Source of the DNA: Tetrastigma voinierianum
Lineage: Eukaryota; Streptophyta; Magnoliopsida; Vitales; Vitaceae
Assembly: GCA_016808115.1 (NCBI GenBank)
Contig: JAEQBH010000990.1
Coordinates: 124,001 to 188,000, forward strand
DNA: 64,000 nt
Direction of reading: 5' to 3'
Shown: piece by piece, positions 20,891 to 32,776 of the stretch
Layout of the letters: each line of letters starts with the position of its first letter
Numbering within the stretch: the stretch's first letter is position 1
The notes under the pieces: model-generated
Told to the model about the DNA's origin: nothing
The model's input: the letters and a program-made list of their open reading frames with translations, nothing else
Databases searched by the model: none
Translations under genes and position numbers: made by a program

Positions 20891-23800
20891 ACTTTAAACA
20901 CCCTACGCTTTATAACATGCTGCATAATAAACGTAAAGGCATATTTATCCAAATAAATTAAAGATAAATAAAATAAGTAAGAACGTAAATTAATACAATA
21001 GTTAAGGGTAAATTACCAAGTTACCAACACAGACCTAAGGATCATAAGTTAATAAGTTCATACTGTTATAAATATGCATAAGTTAAATCAAGAGTAATAG
21101 AGAGTTGGAGGACCAAAGAGTAATAAAAGAAAGATATTATAATGAAATAAGGATGAAAAATTGTGGAAGAGACAAGTGACTTAAAGGAAAGAGGGAGGAA
21201 GTTTCCTCCTTGACTAGAGAAAGTGAATAGGAGCAAGAATTAAAATAAATATCTCATTTTACTTGGAGAGAGAAGAGAAGAGAAAAGAAGAAGCAAGAAG
21301 AAGAAGAAGAGAAAGAAAAGAAGAAAGAATAGTTAAAAGAGAAGATCACAGGTATGAATCTGGAGATGATACATGTCTTCAGGTTGTATGGGACTTGTTA
21401 AGTTCCGTATGGAAAAGTGTCGATTTCTGTATAATGGTATGGAATTACTAAATTTGGAGAAGATATGGTTCAGTTTTTGTATGGAAACTGATATGGAAGT
21501 CTAGTTTTGGTCTGCATGGGGCTAGATACATGTTTCAACCTCTATCTTGTGTACAGTTTGGGTTTGGGAACTCCTAAACTCATTTCGTGTAGGGTTGAGT
21601 TGAGAAAAGTTCTAAGCCTCCGATAGTTGTGTTTTGGGAGAGGGATGGTGCAATTAGAACCAAGTACATTTCCGTATTTTTGATCCTACTTATTAGCCGG
21701 ACCTTAGAACTTCTTTTTGGGTAAGAAATAAAAGGAATTTAGAGGTGAGTCCTTCTAGTAAATTGTAGCCACATCAATGAACTTGATGTTAGGATTTTGA
21801 ATTTCTCGATTTGGACCTCTGTAAACTAAGTTATAGTCCTCTTCTCGAGGTCACCAGCCGAATCTGGTCGGGTCAGCTTCGCTAATTCTGTCAACTAAAT
21901 GAACCTAGAATGGGTTTTTGAGTAATAAATAAAGGGAATTTGATAGTAAGTCCTACTGGTAAATTGCCACATCAATGTACTTGATTTTAGGCTTTTGAAT
22001 TTCTCACCGACTGTTATACTGCTATGGTCTTTACTTTGAATGTCAACGTGAGAGGTCGCCCATGAGGTCGCCCAAACGTAGGTCACAGATTCATGCCAGA
22101 GGTCAGCAGACTCCATGCACCCGAGGTCACAAACCTCATCCCGTGAGGCTCGCAGACCATCCCGAAGAGCCTCAACCATTCCGAAGAGCTCAGCCGTCTC
22201 GGTGAGCCTACCGTCGCCCGTGAGCCTCGTCCCAGTTGACTACGCATGACTTCCAACTTCTGGGGTCATATCTCCCTTCGCTTGAACTCCGATTCATGTT
22301 CTCGGACTCTACATGGAAATCCTTACTGAGTTAAGAACATTCATATGCCCGAGGAAGATATTAGATGCTCCGACCGAGGTGTTAGACTGAGCTCACTTCA
22401 GTTCGTGTCAGCTCTTCTGGCGACTACGCATGACCTCAACTTAGGGAAGTGTCATCTCCTTCTGCTTGAACGACCGAGGTGCTGACCGAGCTCGCCACTC
22501 GCCCGCCTCGTCGCCCAGCCGCCTGTCTCGGTTAACTACGCATGACCTCCAACTGAAGGTCATATCTCCTTCGCTTGAACTCCGATTGGTGTTCTTGGAC
22601 CTATGGAGCCCATTGAGTCAAGAATACATTCATGCCTGAGGAAGATATTAGATGTCTTCAGACCAGTTGTTAGACTGAGCTCGTCACTTCAGTTCAGCCC
22701 GCGCCTGTGCCTTTTCCGGTTGACTACGCATGACCTCCCAACTTCGAAGGTCATATCTCCTTTGTTTGAACTCCCATTTGGGTGTTCTCGACTCTATGGA
22801 AAGCCCATTATTCAAGAATATGATCATATGCCTGAGGAAGATATTAGATGTCAGACCAAGGTGATAGATCAAGTCAGTCTGCACAGGTCAACCTGTCACT
22901 CAGGTCAACTAGTCAAGATTGACTGCGCATGACCTCCAAATTGAAGGTCATATCCTTCATGAACTCCGACTAGTTATCCTCCGACCTATGGAAAGCCCAT
23001 TGAGTCAAGAATCCATCCATAGATAGTTTTTGATAAAAATTGGAACTTATATTAGTTCCATAAATCATGAAAAACAAGAGGTCCCGGCAGTAACCTATAG
23101 TTAGTTTACATGAATTTATAACAGCTTTCCAAAAGCATACATGGTGGGCATATATTTATGCATGTAATGAGATATGAAAAATGCAAAGATATGAATAAAT
23201 GATTGTATATTTATATATATCCCATATGAATACCGAATGACAATAATTATTTGGGAATATGAGATATATATCGAATAAAATACATACTGACACCTGGCTA
23301 GAACCCGGTAGAGGATAGATGGGCATGCCTATTAGGAAAAATAAGTCCGCAGCATACTGTCTGATATCGAGGCCCCGCTTGTCGATGACATAGATCCCGC
23401 CGATCACTTCCGCTGCCCCGAAGGGTCACCACAATACCCGGCCCTCATGGATGGTCACCGGCTCGCATAAAGGATGATACCTTCGTATAATATATCACAA
23501 CGCCTCCGGCTTTTATAAATGGTCATTGTTCGCACAATGATAATAGCGCTTTCGCCCTTATGGACCATCGCTTTCATACGTTGAATACAGCCGCTTCGGC
23601 CTCTCATGGTTTCCTGTATCCACTCTAAGGCTTTAGCGCAGATATGAAACATAAAAGAAATGACAGGTATATGCAAAGGAAATGTAGAGAATATATGACA
23701 TGATATGAGAAGCATAACATTGCTATGCGATGATAGTATACAGTTACAAGAGCAAGAAGAAAAGTACAAGATGACATGAAAGGTATATGGAAGATGATAA

Positions 23801-24240
23801 GAAATGAAACTTGTTATGAAAAGTATTTATATATGAGAAATGATAAGAATCTGTAAATGTTAATTGTGTTATATGCATTTGTATAGAAGTGTGGTGACCC
23901 TTGATAGAGGTCATCCATGTGTATTAATTCCCACTCAAGCGCAAAGCTTGAAGACGGCTGCTCAACTGCCAGAAAAATAGTAAGAGAGACCGCAGGACCA
24001 GGCCATCCACATCACGCCAAAGGCCACACAACAATAGTGCCCAATGGAAGACCTTTTAGGTATATTTTGTATATGAAATTGTAAACCAATGTAAATATCA
24101 GATGTTGAACACTTCATATGGAGCTTGTATATATATTTTGTAATCCGCTGCTACGTATCATAATACAAGTTAATTGTTTAACATTATATGAATGAACTAG
24201 CTGAAGTATATACGTGGAAAAAAGAGTGACTCTCACTGAC
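20890..24240. mobile_element. Insertion inside Athila/Tat pol, probably a chromovirus-type long LTR
   Basis: It splits the integrase tail from the pol C-terminus. It holds no coding similarity. Its features (length near 3.3 kb, imperfect tandem repeats of 100-200 bp, a dyad-rich U3-like composition) resemble large Tekay-type LTRs. The ends are uncertain by about 50 bp and I could not find a convincing target-site duplication, so a solo LTR is an inference. Confidence 0.45.
22040..22960. repeat. Five-copy tandem repeat, about 190-200 bp unit (one short unit)
   Basis: The phrase GACTACGCATGACCTCCAAC (with variants) followed by AAGGTCATATCTCC occurs with starts near 22237, 22432, 22533, 22721 and 22921. 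Spacing is therefore about 195, 101, 188 and 200 bp. Each full unit also carries a GAGGAAGATATTAGATG block. A GAGGTCGCCC-type subrepeat precedes the array at 22050-22160. Confidence 0.8.
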
Positions 24241-25435
24241 ATCCTATGCCGAATAAGGCCACAAAGGTACTTGTTACCACTTTGTATGGACCACTCTATC
24301 TTGACTTCAATTTCCCTGAAAAGAGCTTGAGCTTGGAGTTGAATAAGAGAACTAGTTCTCCTTCCTTGAATTCCCTCCTTAGGATTTTTTTATCATGCCA
24401 CCTTTTGGTCTTTTCCTTGTAGATTCTGGCATTATCTTAAGCTTCATTTCTCAATTCTTCCAGTTCATTCATTTGAAGTAGTCTCTTCTCCTTGGCAGCT
24501 TGAAAGTCACATTTAAGCTTCTTGATGGCCCACATAGCCTTGTATTTCTAATTCTAAAGGGAGATGACAAGGTTTTCCCATATACAATTTTGTATGGGGA
24601 CATTCCAATCAATGGGAGTTTTGTAAGTAATTCTATAAGCCAACAGTGCATCATCCAATTTTGTAGACCAATCCTTTCTTCTTGCATTTACTGTTTTCTC
24701 CAGAATTTTCTTTATCTCCCTATTGGAAATTCCAGCTTGTCCATTTGATTGAGGATGATAAGCCAATCCCATCAGATGTTTGATTCCATATTTGCTCATG
24801 AGTTTTGCAAAGACTTTATTTGCAAAATGGATTTCCTCATCACTGATGTTTGTTCTAGTGTTCCAAATCTGCTCAAAATGTTTCTTTGTATGAACCCAAC
24901 CACTGTGATGACATCATTTATGGGACAAGTTGTTGCTTCCACTCATTTGGATACATAATCCATAGCTAGGAGAATGTACATATTGCCAAATAATGGTGGG
25001 AAAGGTCCCATAAAGTCTATTCCCCATACATAAAAAACCCGCACCACAAGAATTCCTTACGGGGGCATTCATTTCTTACTTATGTTGCCCGTTCATGACA
25101 TCGCGATATTTTACCATTTAAACGGAGTTCTTGAATAGAGTAGGCCAATAAAATTTTGATTGGAGAATTTTCTGGGTTGTCTTGTCTCCTGCAAAGTGTC
25201 CTCCATATGGTGATGCATGACATTTTTTCATAATACCACCTTGTTCTATTTCTGGGACACATCTCCTTATGATCATGTCTGCTTCTCTTCTATACAACAG
25301 TGGGTCATCCCATATATACATTATGCAGTCAGTTCTTAATTTCTTCCTCTGCTTGTAGCTGAATTCAAATGGCATAACTTCACAAGCTAAGTAATTGACA
25401 ATGCTCCGACATACGGGGGTGTTTATGCGACAACA
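24240..25435 (-). pseudogene. Athila/Tat integrase, broken
   Basis: Order on the - strand: zinc domain at 25375-25118 (YRREADMIIRRCVPEIEQGG, then ASPYGGHFAGDKTTQKIL and FYWPTLF), core near 25040-24554 (a DFMGPFPP-type start, then KYGIKHLMGLAYHPQSNGQA and NREIKKILEK, which holds the core glutamate), a C-terminal part near 24690-24470 (SPYKIVYGK), and a tail near 24350-24250 (LLFNSKLKLFSGKLKS, then SGPYKVV). Frames change at least four times. The remainder of the tail lies at 20750-20890 beyond the insertion. Confidence 0.85.
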
Positions 25436-25882
25436 TCAATAAGTTTGCCTTATCGAAAAATTTATACGATTTTGTCCCCTTTTACCATTTTGACAATTCT
25501 CCAATCTAGACAAGTGATTTGCTATCACATTGTCACTACCTTTCTTATCCTTGATTTCAAGATCAAATTCTTGCAGCGGTAACACCCATTTGATCAGTCT
25601 TGGCTTGGAATCCTTCTTTGCCATTAGATATCTTATTGTAGCATGATCAGTGTGTATAATAACATGGGACCCCAGTATATAAGGCTTGAATTTTTCACAA
25701 GCAAATACCATTGCTAGGATCTCCTTCTCTGTGGTGGAGTAGTTTTCATGTGCTTCATTGAATGTTTTGCTAGCATAGTATATGGCCTTGAATATCTTTC
25801 GGTTCTGCGTCCCGTCTGACTCCATTGCATAATCACTGGCATCACATAATTCAAACTTCTTGTTACAGTGCGGTGTAAGCAT
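25436..25882 (-). pseudogene. Athila/Tat RNase H domain
   Basis: One open stretch of 148 codons. It contains FELCDASDYA (first catalytic Asp), YYASKTFNEAHENYSTTEKE (catalytic Glu), HTDHATIRYLMAKKDSKPRL (catalytic Asp and the TDH motif) and DLEIKDKKGSDNVIANHLSR (the usual VADHLSR, here IANHLSR). So this domain is well preserved while its neighbours are broken. It degrades the RNA strand of the RNA/DNA hybrid in an active element. The residues after DASDYA (MESDGT) differ from the usual GAVLGQ. Confidence 0.85.
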
Positions 25883-25900
25883 AATGGGAGGTGATACTAA

Positions 25901-26867
25901 TCACAGTTTAATTTCCTCAAATGCGATACACGCCGATTCATCAAAAATCAAACTTTGCATCTTTCGACGAGGGCTACACAATGCTCTAGAGATCTTTGAA
26001 AAATCCTTAATGAATCTTCTGTAAAAGCCAGCATGTCCCAGGAAGCTTCTAATTCCCTTCACTGTTAAAGGTGACATGAGAGTTTTTATAACATCAATCT
26101 TTGCTTGGTCTACTTCCAATCTAGCAGTAGAAATTTTGTGTCCTAAGACAATGCTTTCTATTACCATGAAATGGCATTTTCCCCAGTTTAAAGCTAGATT
26201 CTTGTTTTGGCACCCCCTCGAAATCATTTAAGTTTTAGACGATGTAAAACTAGATCATATCTTGAAAGTCATCCATAAATATTTCCATAACCTTTTCCAC
26301 CAAATCAGAAAATATGGACATCATGCATCTTTGAAAGGTGGCAGAAGCATTACATAATCTAAATGGCATCCTTCTAAAGGCAAAGGTGCCATAAGGAGAT
26401 GTAAATGTTGATTTCTTCTGATCCTCTGGGGCTATTGCAAATACGGATTTATAACGGAATATCCATGAGAAAATAGTAATGGGGTGCCTTGCTAACACTG
26501 TCTAACATTTGGTTAATGAGGTAGAGGATAATGGTCCTTTTTAGTAGTAGTGTTAAGTTTCTTACATAGTCTATATACACTCTCTCATCATCCGCAGTTC
26601 TTGTGGAATCAGTTCATTCTTCTCATTCGATCCACGGTGAACCCTCCATTCTTTAGACTGACATGTCACTATAGGCTTACCATGGGCGTATGAAGTACAT
26701 ATATGAAGCCCGCATTTAGCCATTTCAATACTTCCTTTCCGATTACTTCTTTCATTACTGGATTCAGCCTTCTCTGATGTTCTATATAAGTTATAGCATT
26801 CTCCTCTAACATGATCTTGTGCATACAGACTGAAGGACTGATTCCTTTCAAATCTTCTATAGACCAA
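25901..26867 (-). pseudogene. Athila/Tat reverse transcriptase, broken
   Basis: Pieces in order: GISPSVCMHKIMLEENA, QRRLNPVMKEVIGKEVLKWL, NAGFIY (26851-26669); then, after a gap, FTSPYGTFAFRRMPFRLCNA (26498-26250) with EIFMDDF, the YVDDF catalytic block in which the MDD aspartates are kept; then the thumb/connection at 26227-25901 (CHFMVIESIVLGHKIS, SFLGHAGFYRRFIKDFSKIS). At least three frame changes and a degraded palm region near 26500-26650. This is the polymerase that copies the element RNA. Confidence 0.85.
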
Positions 26868-26879
26868 GCTATTGCTTCA

Positions 26880-27221
26880 TTATATTTTCTGAGAGTCTCT
26901 AGCAGTTTTTTGCTCTTCTAGCCTAGTTAACCCAGTTGAGATGATAACTGGCTTCCCTTTTTTTGGTTGCAAGAAGGCATGCTTTAAGTGTTCTGGCAAT
27001 TCTTTGAGTATTAAACCCTCTAAACTCTTGTTTTCTTCAGCAACTTTTTCTTCATAAATGTTGGATTTTTCTGCACTATTTTCTCCAACACTGAATACTG
27101 ATTCTTTTAATTTAAAATTAGAGTTCAGAATTTCAACTTCAAGATGCTCAAGATACTGGAAATTCATCTCATTCTCATTCATTGAATTATGAAAATTACA
27201 ATCAGTGGTCGGTTTGACCAA
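26880..27221 (-). pseudogene. Spacer between protease and RT
   Basis: A 113-codon frame, acidic and K-rich, ending LKELPEHLKHAFLQPKKGKP then VIIS and LTRLEEQK. LKELPxHLKYAFL is the conserved entry into RT in Athila/Tat pol. It is followed directly by the RT pieces. Confidence 0.75.
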
Positions 27222-27309
27222 GACGGGGAATTTTGCTTCTCTGAATCCTGATCGACACTGCGAGTTAAGTTTGTTTCAAGTCATTCAGTTGAATTGCCTT
27301 TACTTCATC

Positions 27310-27700
27310 TCAACCTTGAGTCAGTTCCCCTTTTTTCACATCAATTAGTGCTGCTCCTATTGCTAAGAATGGTCTTCCCAACAGCAGTGGGACTTGTTTG
27401 TCTTCCTCAATATTAATGACTATAAAGTCCATTGGAAAGACAAATTTTCCCACTTGGATCAGCACATCTTTAAGGATGCCCTCAGGATGAGCTAATGTCC
27501 TGTCTGCCATCTGTAGGGTTATGGTTGTGGGAGTAAGTTCCCCAGGCTTAATCTTTCGCAGTGACTAAAGGCATCAGTTGATCTTGGCTGGAATCACCTG
27601 GCTTGTCTCATGCAGGTTGATCTTTGCGGTATGAGTGAAGTTGCCTAGATCCTGTATTTTCTCTGGTATGGTCTTCTAAATTACTGCACTACAGGTTGTT
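27310..27700 (-). pseudogene. Athila/Tat aspartic protease, broken
   Basis: The clean part, 27510-27310, has ADRTLAHPEGILKDVLIQVG, FVFPMDFIV, and LLLGRPFLAIGAALIDV, the conserved second half of the protease (LLGRPFL flap-end motif). The first half (27700-27511), where the catalytic DLGAS would be, is disrupted by stops and frame changes and I cannot find the active-site aspartate. It would process the Gag-Pol precursor. Confidence 0.8.
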
Positions 27701-29446
27701 GTCAGGCTCACTATCCCTTCCTCGGTAATCTTTCTCTTCTTGCTCAATATATAACTCGCAAGATTTTGCATACTAAGGCATACGAGTTAATGTACGAAAG
27801 GGAATGTTGATCTCTATCTTCTTAAACATGTTTGAGAATCCTGAAACTGCTCTTCTATCTTTGCCTTCTCGGTCTTTAGGGAATGGAATTGGAGGTTAAC
27901 CAAGATTTAACCGTCCTTCTTCTCTCACACTTCTTAGAATTTGTATTTATATTGTTTTCCCTTTCTTAGTAGTTTCTGAATTGTGTTGCTCAAGTTCTTC
28001 CCCAATTTCTGCTTGTTTCTCTTCTTAAGTGTCTTTCTTCTCAACTCTCCTTTCATCTAGTTCTTTGTCACTTCTCAGAATTATAGTCCTTTGGATTCTT
28101 CCTGGTGTCATTGGAAATGAATCTTTGATAACACTACGCAGAAACTTGAGCCGGTTGCCTGTCACGTATCTCCAGTTCTTCAAGAAGAATTAGTGTTTAC
28201 GAAATCTTTGTTGCATTTGCTTGGAAATTTTCAAGGTCAGAAAATTTCTTTTCATGCAAATTCAAGATCCTTTTGATTTCTGTCATGAACTGAAGCATCT
28301 GATCTTTAAAGGATTGAGTTCTATTCGGACCTTGATAGTCTCCTATGTTGTCTCTCTGTTGCTGTTGCTATTGTTGCCTCAGGAACCCGAGTGAACCTTT
28401 TTGATGGTAGTTTGTCGTGTCTAGGACCACTGGCGTATCCCAGCATACGAAAAATTTTCATGGTTCCTCAGTGCTGGTGTGTAGTGTGTTGGCAAGTTGG
28501 GATTAGGCTTGAAGTGATAACTTCTCTACTCATTCATATATTTTGTTTCCTTAACTTGGTAGGGCACTTCTTCAGCTAGTCCCTCATCACTTCTTCTACT
28601 TCTCTCTTGGTTGCTCGACTTCGTATTAGTGTGCATCCTTCTCTCATTGTTACCCGACATTTCGTGTGCATTAAGCTTTTAGCCACATGGTTGTCATTCT
28701 ATCCGGTCCATAAGACCTCCTCCCTAAAATCTGCTTCTTTGCTCCTGAAAGCTTCAAATGGAGCTTTGTAGTTGCATTTGGCAAGATCCTCAATCAGTTG
28801 TCTTGCCTCTTCTGCACTTCTTTTCTTGAAAGCTCCACAACAAGATGCATCAATTATGCCCTTGGAGGCATAATTCATAGCATGATAGAATATATCCATT
28901 TGGGTTATCAGGTCTATTCCATGCATAGGACACCTTTTCAGCATACCTTTGAATCTTTCCTATGCAGTGTAGAGACTCTCATATTCTCCCTGCTTGAACA
29001 CAATGATTTCTCCTCTTCTCTCAATAATGAGAGCTAGAGGGAAGAATCTGCTCATGTATGCCTCCACAGTTCTTCCCAAGTATTTACTGATCTCATTGGT
29101 AAAGAATCAAACCATGTAGCTGCTGTGTCTCTCAGTGAAAAAGGAAGAGCGATTACTTACGGCCCTAACCCCATTCGAAACTCTTTGCATTGGCCATTCT
29201 CATGAATCTCTCCATGTGCTCATTGGGATCTTTTGATGGATGACCAGTGAACTGGTTCTGCTGCACCATGGTAATTAGTGCAGGTTTCAGCTCAAAGTCG
29301 TTTGCTTCGATGGTAGGTTGTCTCACTATAGAGTACTCTTCTTGGATGATAGGCCTCCAAAATTCTTCCATAGTATTAGGCCTCATCGGTATCTCTGCTT
29401 CTACTTCCTCTGGAATAGCCTGTAGTCTTTTTATTTGATTAGCCAT
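27701..29446 (-). pseudogene. Athila/Tat gag and gag-pol linker, broken
   Basis: ATG at 29446 (MANQIKRLQAIPEEVEAEIP). The N-terminal part runs to 29165 with FTGHPSKDPNEHMERFMRMA, the core start. The conserved capsid region continues near 28980-28690: RFKGMLKRCPMHGIDL, then MNYASKGIIDASCCGAF and SAEEARQLIEDLAKCNY. A Q-rich stretch, a KDQMLQFMTEIKRILNLHEK helix near 28310-28230 and RTLTRMPxYAK near 27790 lead toward the protease. Multiple stops; no zinc knuckle seen. The order matches Athila/Tat gag. Confidence 0.8.
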
Positions 29447-29734
29447 ACTTTCTCTTGGCGCTATTAGTTTTCCTCCGAGTGCGGGGTTCTTTCCAATTTA
29501 TATCAGGCGGAAGATGCCTTACGGCTTTCTATGCATTTAAATCTCCTTTGGTGAAACACCTGATATCAAATGGAGTAAATGGTATCAAATATGATATATC
29601 TATTTAAGCTTCCAAAAATATCAATAGCTATCCGACCAGCAGTAAAAATTTATTTTGTTAATTTTTTACAAATTTTGTAAACAAAGAAAATGTCAAATTA
29701 GCATTTCTCTCTTTTATCAGTAATATGGATTAAT

Positions 29735-29778
29735 TTATTATCCTCGGCCAACGGCAGCAAAAACTTGTTAAGACCAAA

Positions 29779-29846
<68 letters not shown>

Positions 29847-29990
29847 GTTGTGAAGAATATGTGCTAAGCCTTTGGTATTGCCACCTTAGAACTTTTCATT
29901 CCCCAACAGTAGCGCCAAAAACTTGATAACCAAATTTCTAATACAGCTACCAAAGACTAACTAAAGTCCCCGATAACGGCGCCAAAAACT
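29735..29990 (-). promoter_or_regulatory. Leader with one primer binding site and two primer-site-like repeats
   Basis: The true site is 29984-29967, on the - strand TGGCGCCGTTATCGGGGA, which differs at two positions from the tRNA-Asp 3' end complement (TGGCGCCGTTGCCGGGGA). Two further units on the same strand carry CAAGTTTTTGGCGCTACTGT (about 29925-29900) and AACAAGTTTTTGCTGCCGTT (about 29768-29741). All three follow a short TAACA/ATCA-like end. Confidence 0.8.
29780..29846. repeat. (AC)n(AT)n compound microsatellite
   Basis: About 24 AC units followed by about 10 AT units. It lies between two primer-site-like leader units. Confidence 0.95.
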
Positions 29991-31435
29991 TGTTATAGAC
30001 CAAGATTGACTTGTATGCTCATAAAAAAAATGGATTTGTAAATGAATTCATTCAAAGATTTAGTTTGGTCTTAGACCACAAGTGCACAAATCGTACAAGT
30101 AATAAAGTGGACCTATAAGTCCGGATATCGTTCATACAGAGATTGAAAAGAATTTAAAATTCAACTACCCCAACTACTCAAGTTCTACACTATTTGAACT
30201 TCCGTTTCAGATAAAGTTCAGTAACTGCTATAAAAATTCTAATATCTGAATTTCTACATCTAAATAACGAAAGAAAAATTAAAATCCTAAATATTAACTG
30301 GACTGAACCAGATTATTGCTGAAAGTGAACACTGGAATATCACTAATGTGAAATTATAAATTCCTGCATCATAGTCTAATTTGATTCTATCATGAATTGG
30401 AATTTGAAATTGTCAAAGAGGCAAGTAGTATAGTTTGAATTTCTCCTCTAACCATATTTTTCACTTATTAGAGATTCATGTTCATTTCTGATTCACGTTT
30501 CTAATCAATTACTTATAAGCAGTATTTCTTTGTAAGATCTGGGTATTTTTCTTTTCCAATACTTCATACCCATTTCTTACTTATTTTGTAGATTTCTTGC
30601 TTCCCCAGATAAAGCGATTACCCAGATTTCTACAAGATGAATGAGTGTCTCATCATGAGATCTTAAAGTTCCCCTTTCCTTGATTAGATCTAAGCTAACA
30701 CGGGATCAAGATTATTCTTGAGATCGGAGAGATCTATAATTGATTAAATTGATAGATCTTTCGACTAGTCTGTATGAGTAAATTGAGGATTTATCTAAGT
30801 AATCTTTCAGAGCTCATTAGTTCTTCAATATTAGTCTAGCATACCCCAAAGTAACTGCTTCAAACTCTATGGAATCTCCATCTCCGTGTCACTCAGAGGG
30901 CCTCCTGGAAATCAGAGCTAAATTGCAATCCTTTTATGGGTATAAGTTTCTAATATTGGGAACAAGTCATTTCATGAACATCACCATTCAAACAATTTCA
31001 AGATTCTTAACCCAAGAATTTTCTTCCAAGTTGTGCAGAAAAGACCATAACTAACATCATATCTTTCCCAGCAGAAGTTGTGTCTCTCGAAAACTGGATT
31101 ACAAAGTACATTGAAATACTGATCAGGAAATTCCAGTATAACGCAATCAACTGAAGAAATGAATTCCAGATGTTGTCTGGAGTTTAATGGATTCAGACAG
31201 TAATCAGAAATGAAATTCAACAATTTAATTCAACTTCAAAACTTCTAAACAATTCACTATTTCAGGTTCAGGAAAAAAAAATAAAATTCTACACTAATAT
31301 AATCTACAAAGAAAAGAAAATAAAACAAAAGAAAAGAAAAGAAAAAAAGAAAAAAATAATACAAAGGAGTCCTCAGCTTCTTAGAATATCTGGTTTCTCT
31401 ACCTTCGAGACTGCCTTGCTTTCCTCAACTTTTTC

Positions 31436-31443
31436 TATTTATA
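31436..31443 (-). promoter_or_regulatory. LTR TATA box (right copy)
   Basis: TATAAATA on the - strand, 75 bp downstream of the proximal edge of the dyad array, in the same arrangement as the left LTR. Confidence 0.6.
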
Positions 31444-31518
31444 GAGCCCTAGAAGTTTCAGCCCTAAATGCGAGGCTACGTGTGAATCCCTAAAATTTTG
31501 GCCTAGATTGCCTTCTCT

Positions 31519-32651
31519 GTCGCGACCTAGAAGTTGCGTCGCAACATAGTTTTGAGTCTCTATTGCAGGTTTCTGTTGCAGCAATACAATCATTTGTCGC
31601 AACAGAGTTTCCTTTGTCGTGACAGTATCCTATGTATTCCTTAAATAGTTATGTCATGACATCGATAATTATGTCGTGACATAGTTTGTGTGCAGCCTCT
31701 TCAGTTTGGTGTCATGACCCAAGTTTCCTGTCACAACAACATTTATGTTTAGGTTCTATTGCAACGATGTTTCTTGTGTTGTTAGCATTTCTGTTGCGAC
31801 CCAGAAAGTCTGTCGCGATAGAGTCTTGTTGCCACTTAACCTGGTTTCTTGTTGTAGCTTTATTTTGGATGTTGCGACCTGGTCTCTTGGTGTTGTCACT
31901 GTTTTGCTGTCGCGACCCAGTTTTCATGTCGCTACAAGACTTCTCTTCATTCAGCCCATCTTTGTGTCGCGACTTGTTATGTCATAATAAGACTTTTTTG
32001 TATCTAGTTGGAATCTTTATCGCGACATAGAAAAGTCTGTCGTGACCTTGTTTCTCTCTGTTCAGTTTATTTCTATGTCGCGACTTAAATTTTCTTGTTG
32101 CGATAAAAACTTCTTCTTTAAATGTCGCGACCCAGTTTTCTTATCGCGACCTAAACTTCTTCTTCAGCTCTTTTACTGTCTCAACAAGTTGTTTAATGTT
32201 GCAATAATCCGTGTCGCGACAGAAGGGGTTTCTGTAGCGACATACATTATGTTTTATGTGCTTCATTATGTTGCAACATAAACTGATCTGTCGTAGGATT
32301 CTTTCTATATTTCTCTTTAATTTCTTGTTGTGATAGAAGATATCTTGTTGCGACAGAATTTCTACTGTCTTCCTGTTTCCTTTGTTGCAACATGAGCTTC
32401 TTGGTCGCGACATATCCTACCCTGTGTTGACATCTTGTTGAAAACCTTTGTCGCAACCTTAGCTTCCTTTGTCATAGCTAACTTGTTACATTCTTCCCAT
32501 TTTCTGTTGCGACACACTGTTTTTTGTCACGACATAGCCCCTCTGCTAATATTCATACCTTTGTGTTGCGACAGAGAAAATATTGTTGCGACACAGTTCC
32601 CTCGCCTTTTTCTTGGACGTTTGTCGCGACATACAGAACTCTGTCGCGACA
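31519..32651. repeat. TGTCGCGACA palindrome array in U3 (right LTR)
   Basis: About three dozen copies of TGTCGCGACA and CpG-decay variants, by eye. Both edges are shared with the left LTR: TGTCGCGACCTAGAAG at the TATA side, and TGTCGCGACNNAGACTGCT-like text at the far side. Inner spacing and sequence differ between the LTRs, with local gains and losses. Confidence 0.85.
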
Positions 32652-32776
32652 GACTGCTGCAATTTGCTCTTTTTCTCTTCTTTCTTGCTGGAAAATTTTC
32701 CTTTTTGAATTAAAACCTGTAAAACACAAAGTTGGTAAATAATCTATAATTTGGCATTAAAACATATCTGAAGACA

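Larger units (their letters stand above)
17955..32776 (-). mobile_element. Large Athila/Tat-type Ty3/gypsy element, 5' LTR to mid-ORF3
   Basis: Read right to left: LTR (32776-29991), tRNA-Asp primer site (29984-29967), gag, protease, RT, RNase H, integrase (to about 24240), a 3.3 kb insertion, the pol C-terminus (about 20890-20750), a spacer with GGGAGGCAACC, a dyad array, a leader and ORF3 (19471-17955). The 3' half of ORF3 and the 3' LTR are missing on this copy. It is inactive, with stops in every gene. The 5' LTR is also clipped at its outer end near 32776. Confidence 0.85.
29991..32776 (-). repeat. Athila/Tat 5' LTR (right copy), clipped at its outer end
   Basis: It ends on the - strand with CTATAACA at 29991, two bases before the AGTTTTTGGCGCC primer region. 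It matches the left LTR (4415-7082) through U5, the A/G run, the TATA box, the dyad array and the start of U3 (TTTGGCATTAAAACA at about 32748). Similarity stops near 32776, about 50 bp before the expected TGATGAG start, where unrelated sequence begins. Confidence 0.85.

Noticed and set aside
20890..24240. Exact solo-LTR boundaries with TAGG-type duplication
   Set aside because: Candidate repeats near 20910 and 24245 are inexact and the pol frame cannot be joined cleanly, so only approximate ends are given.
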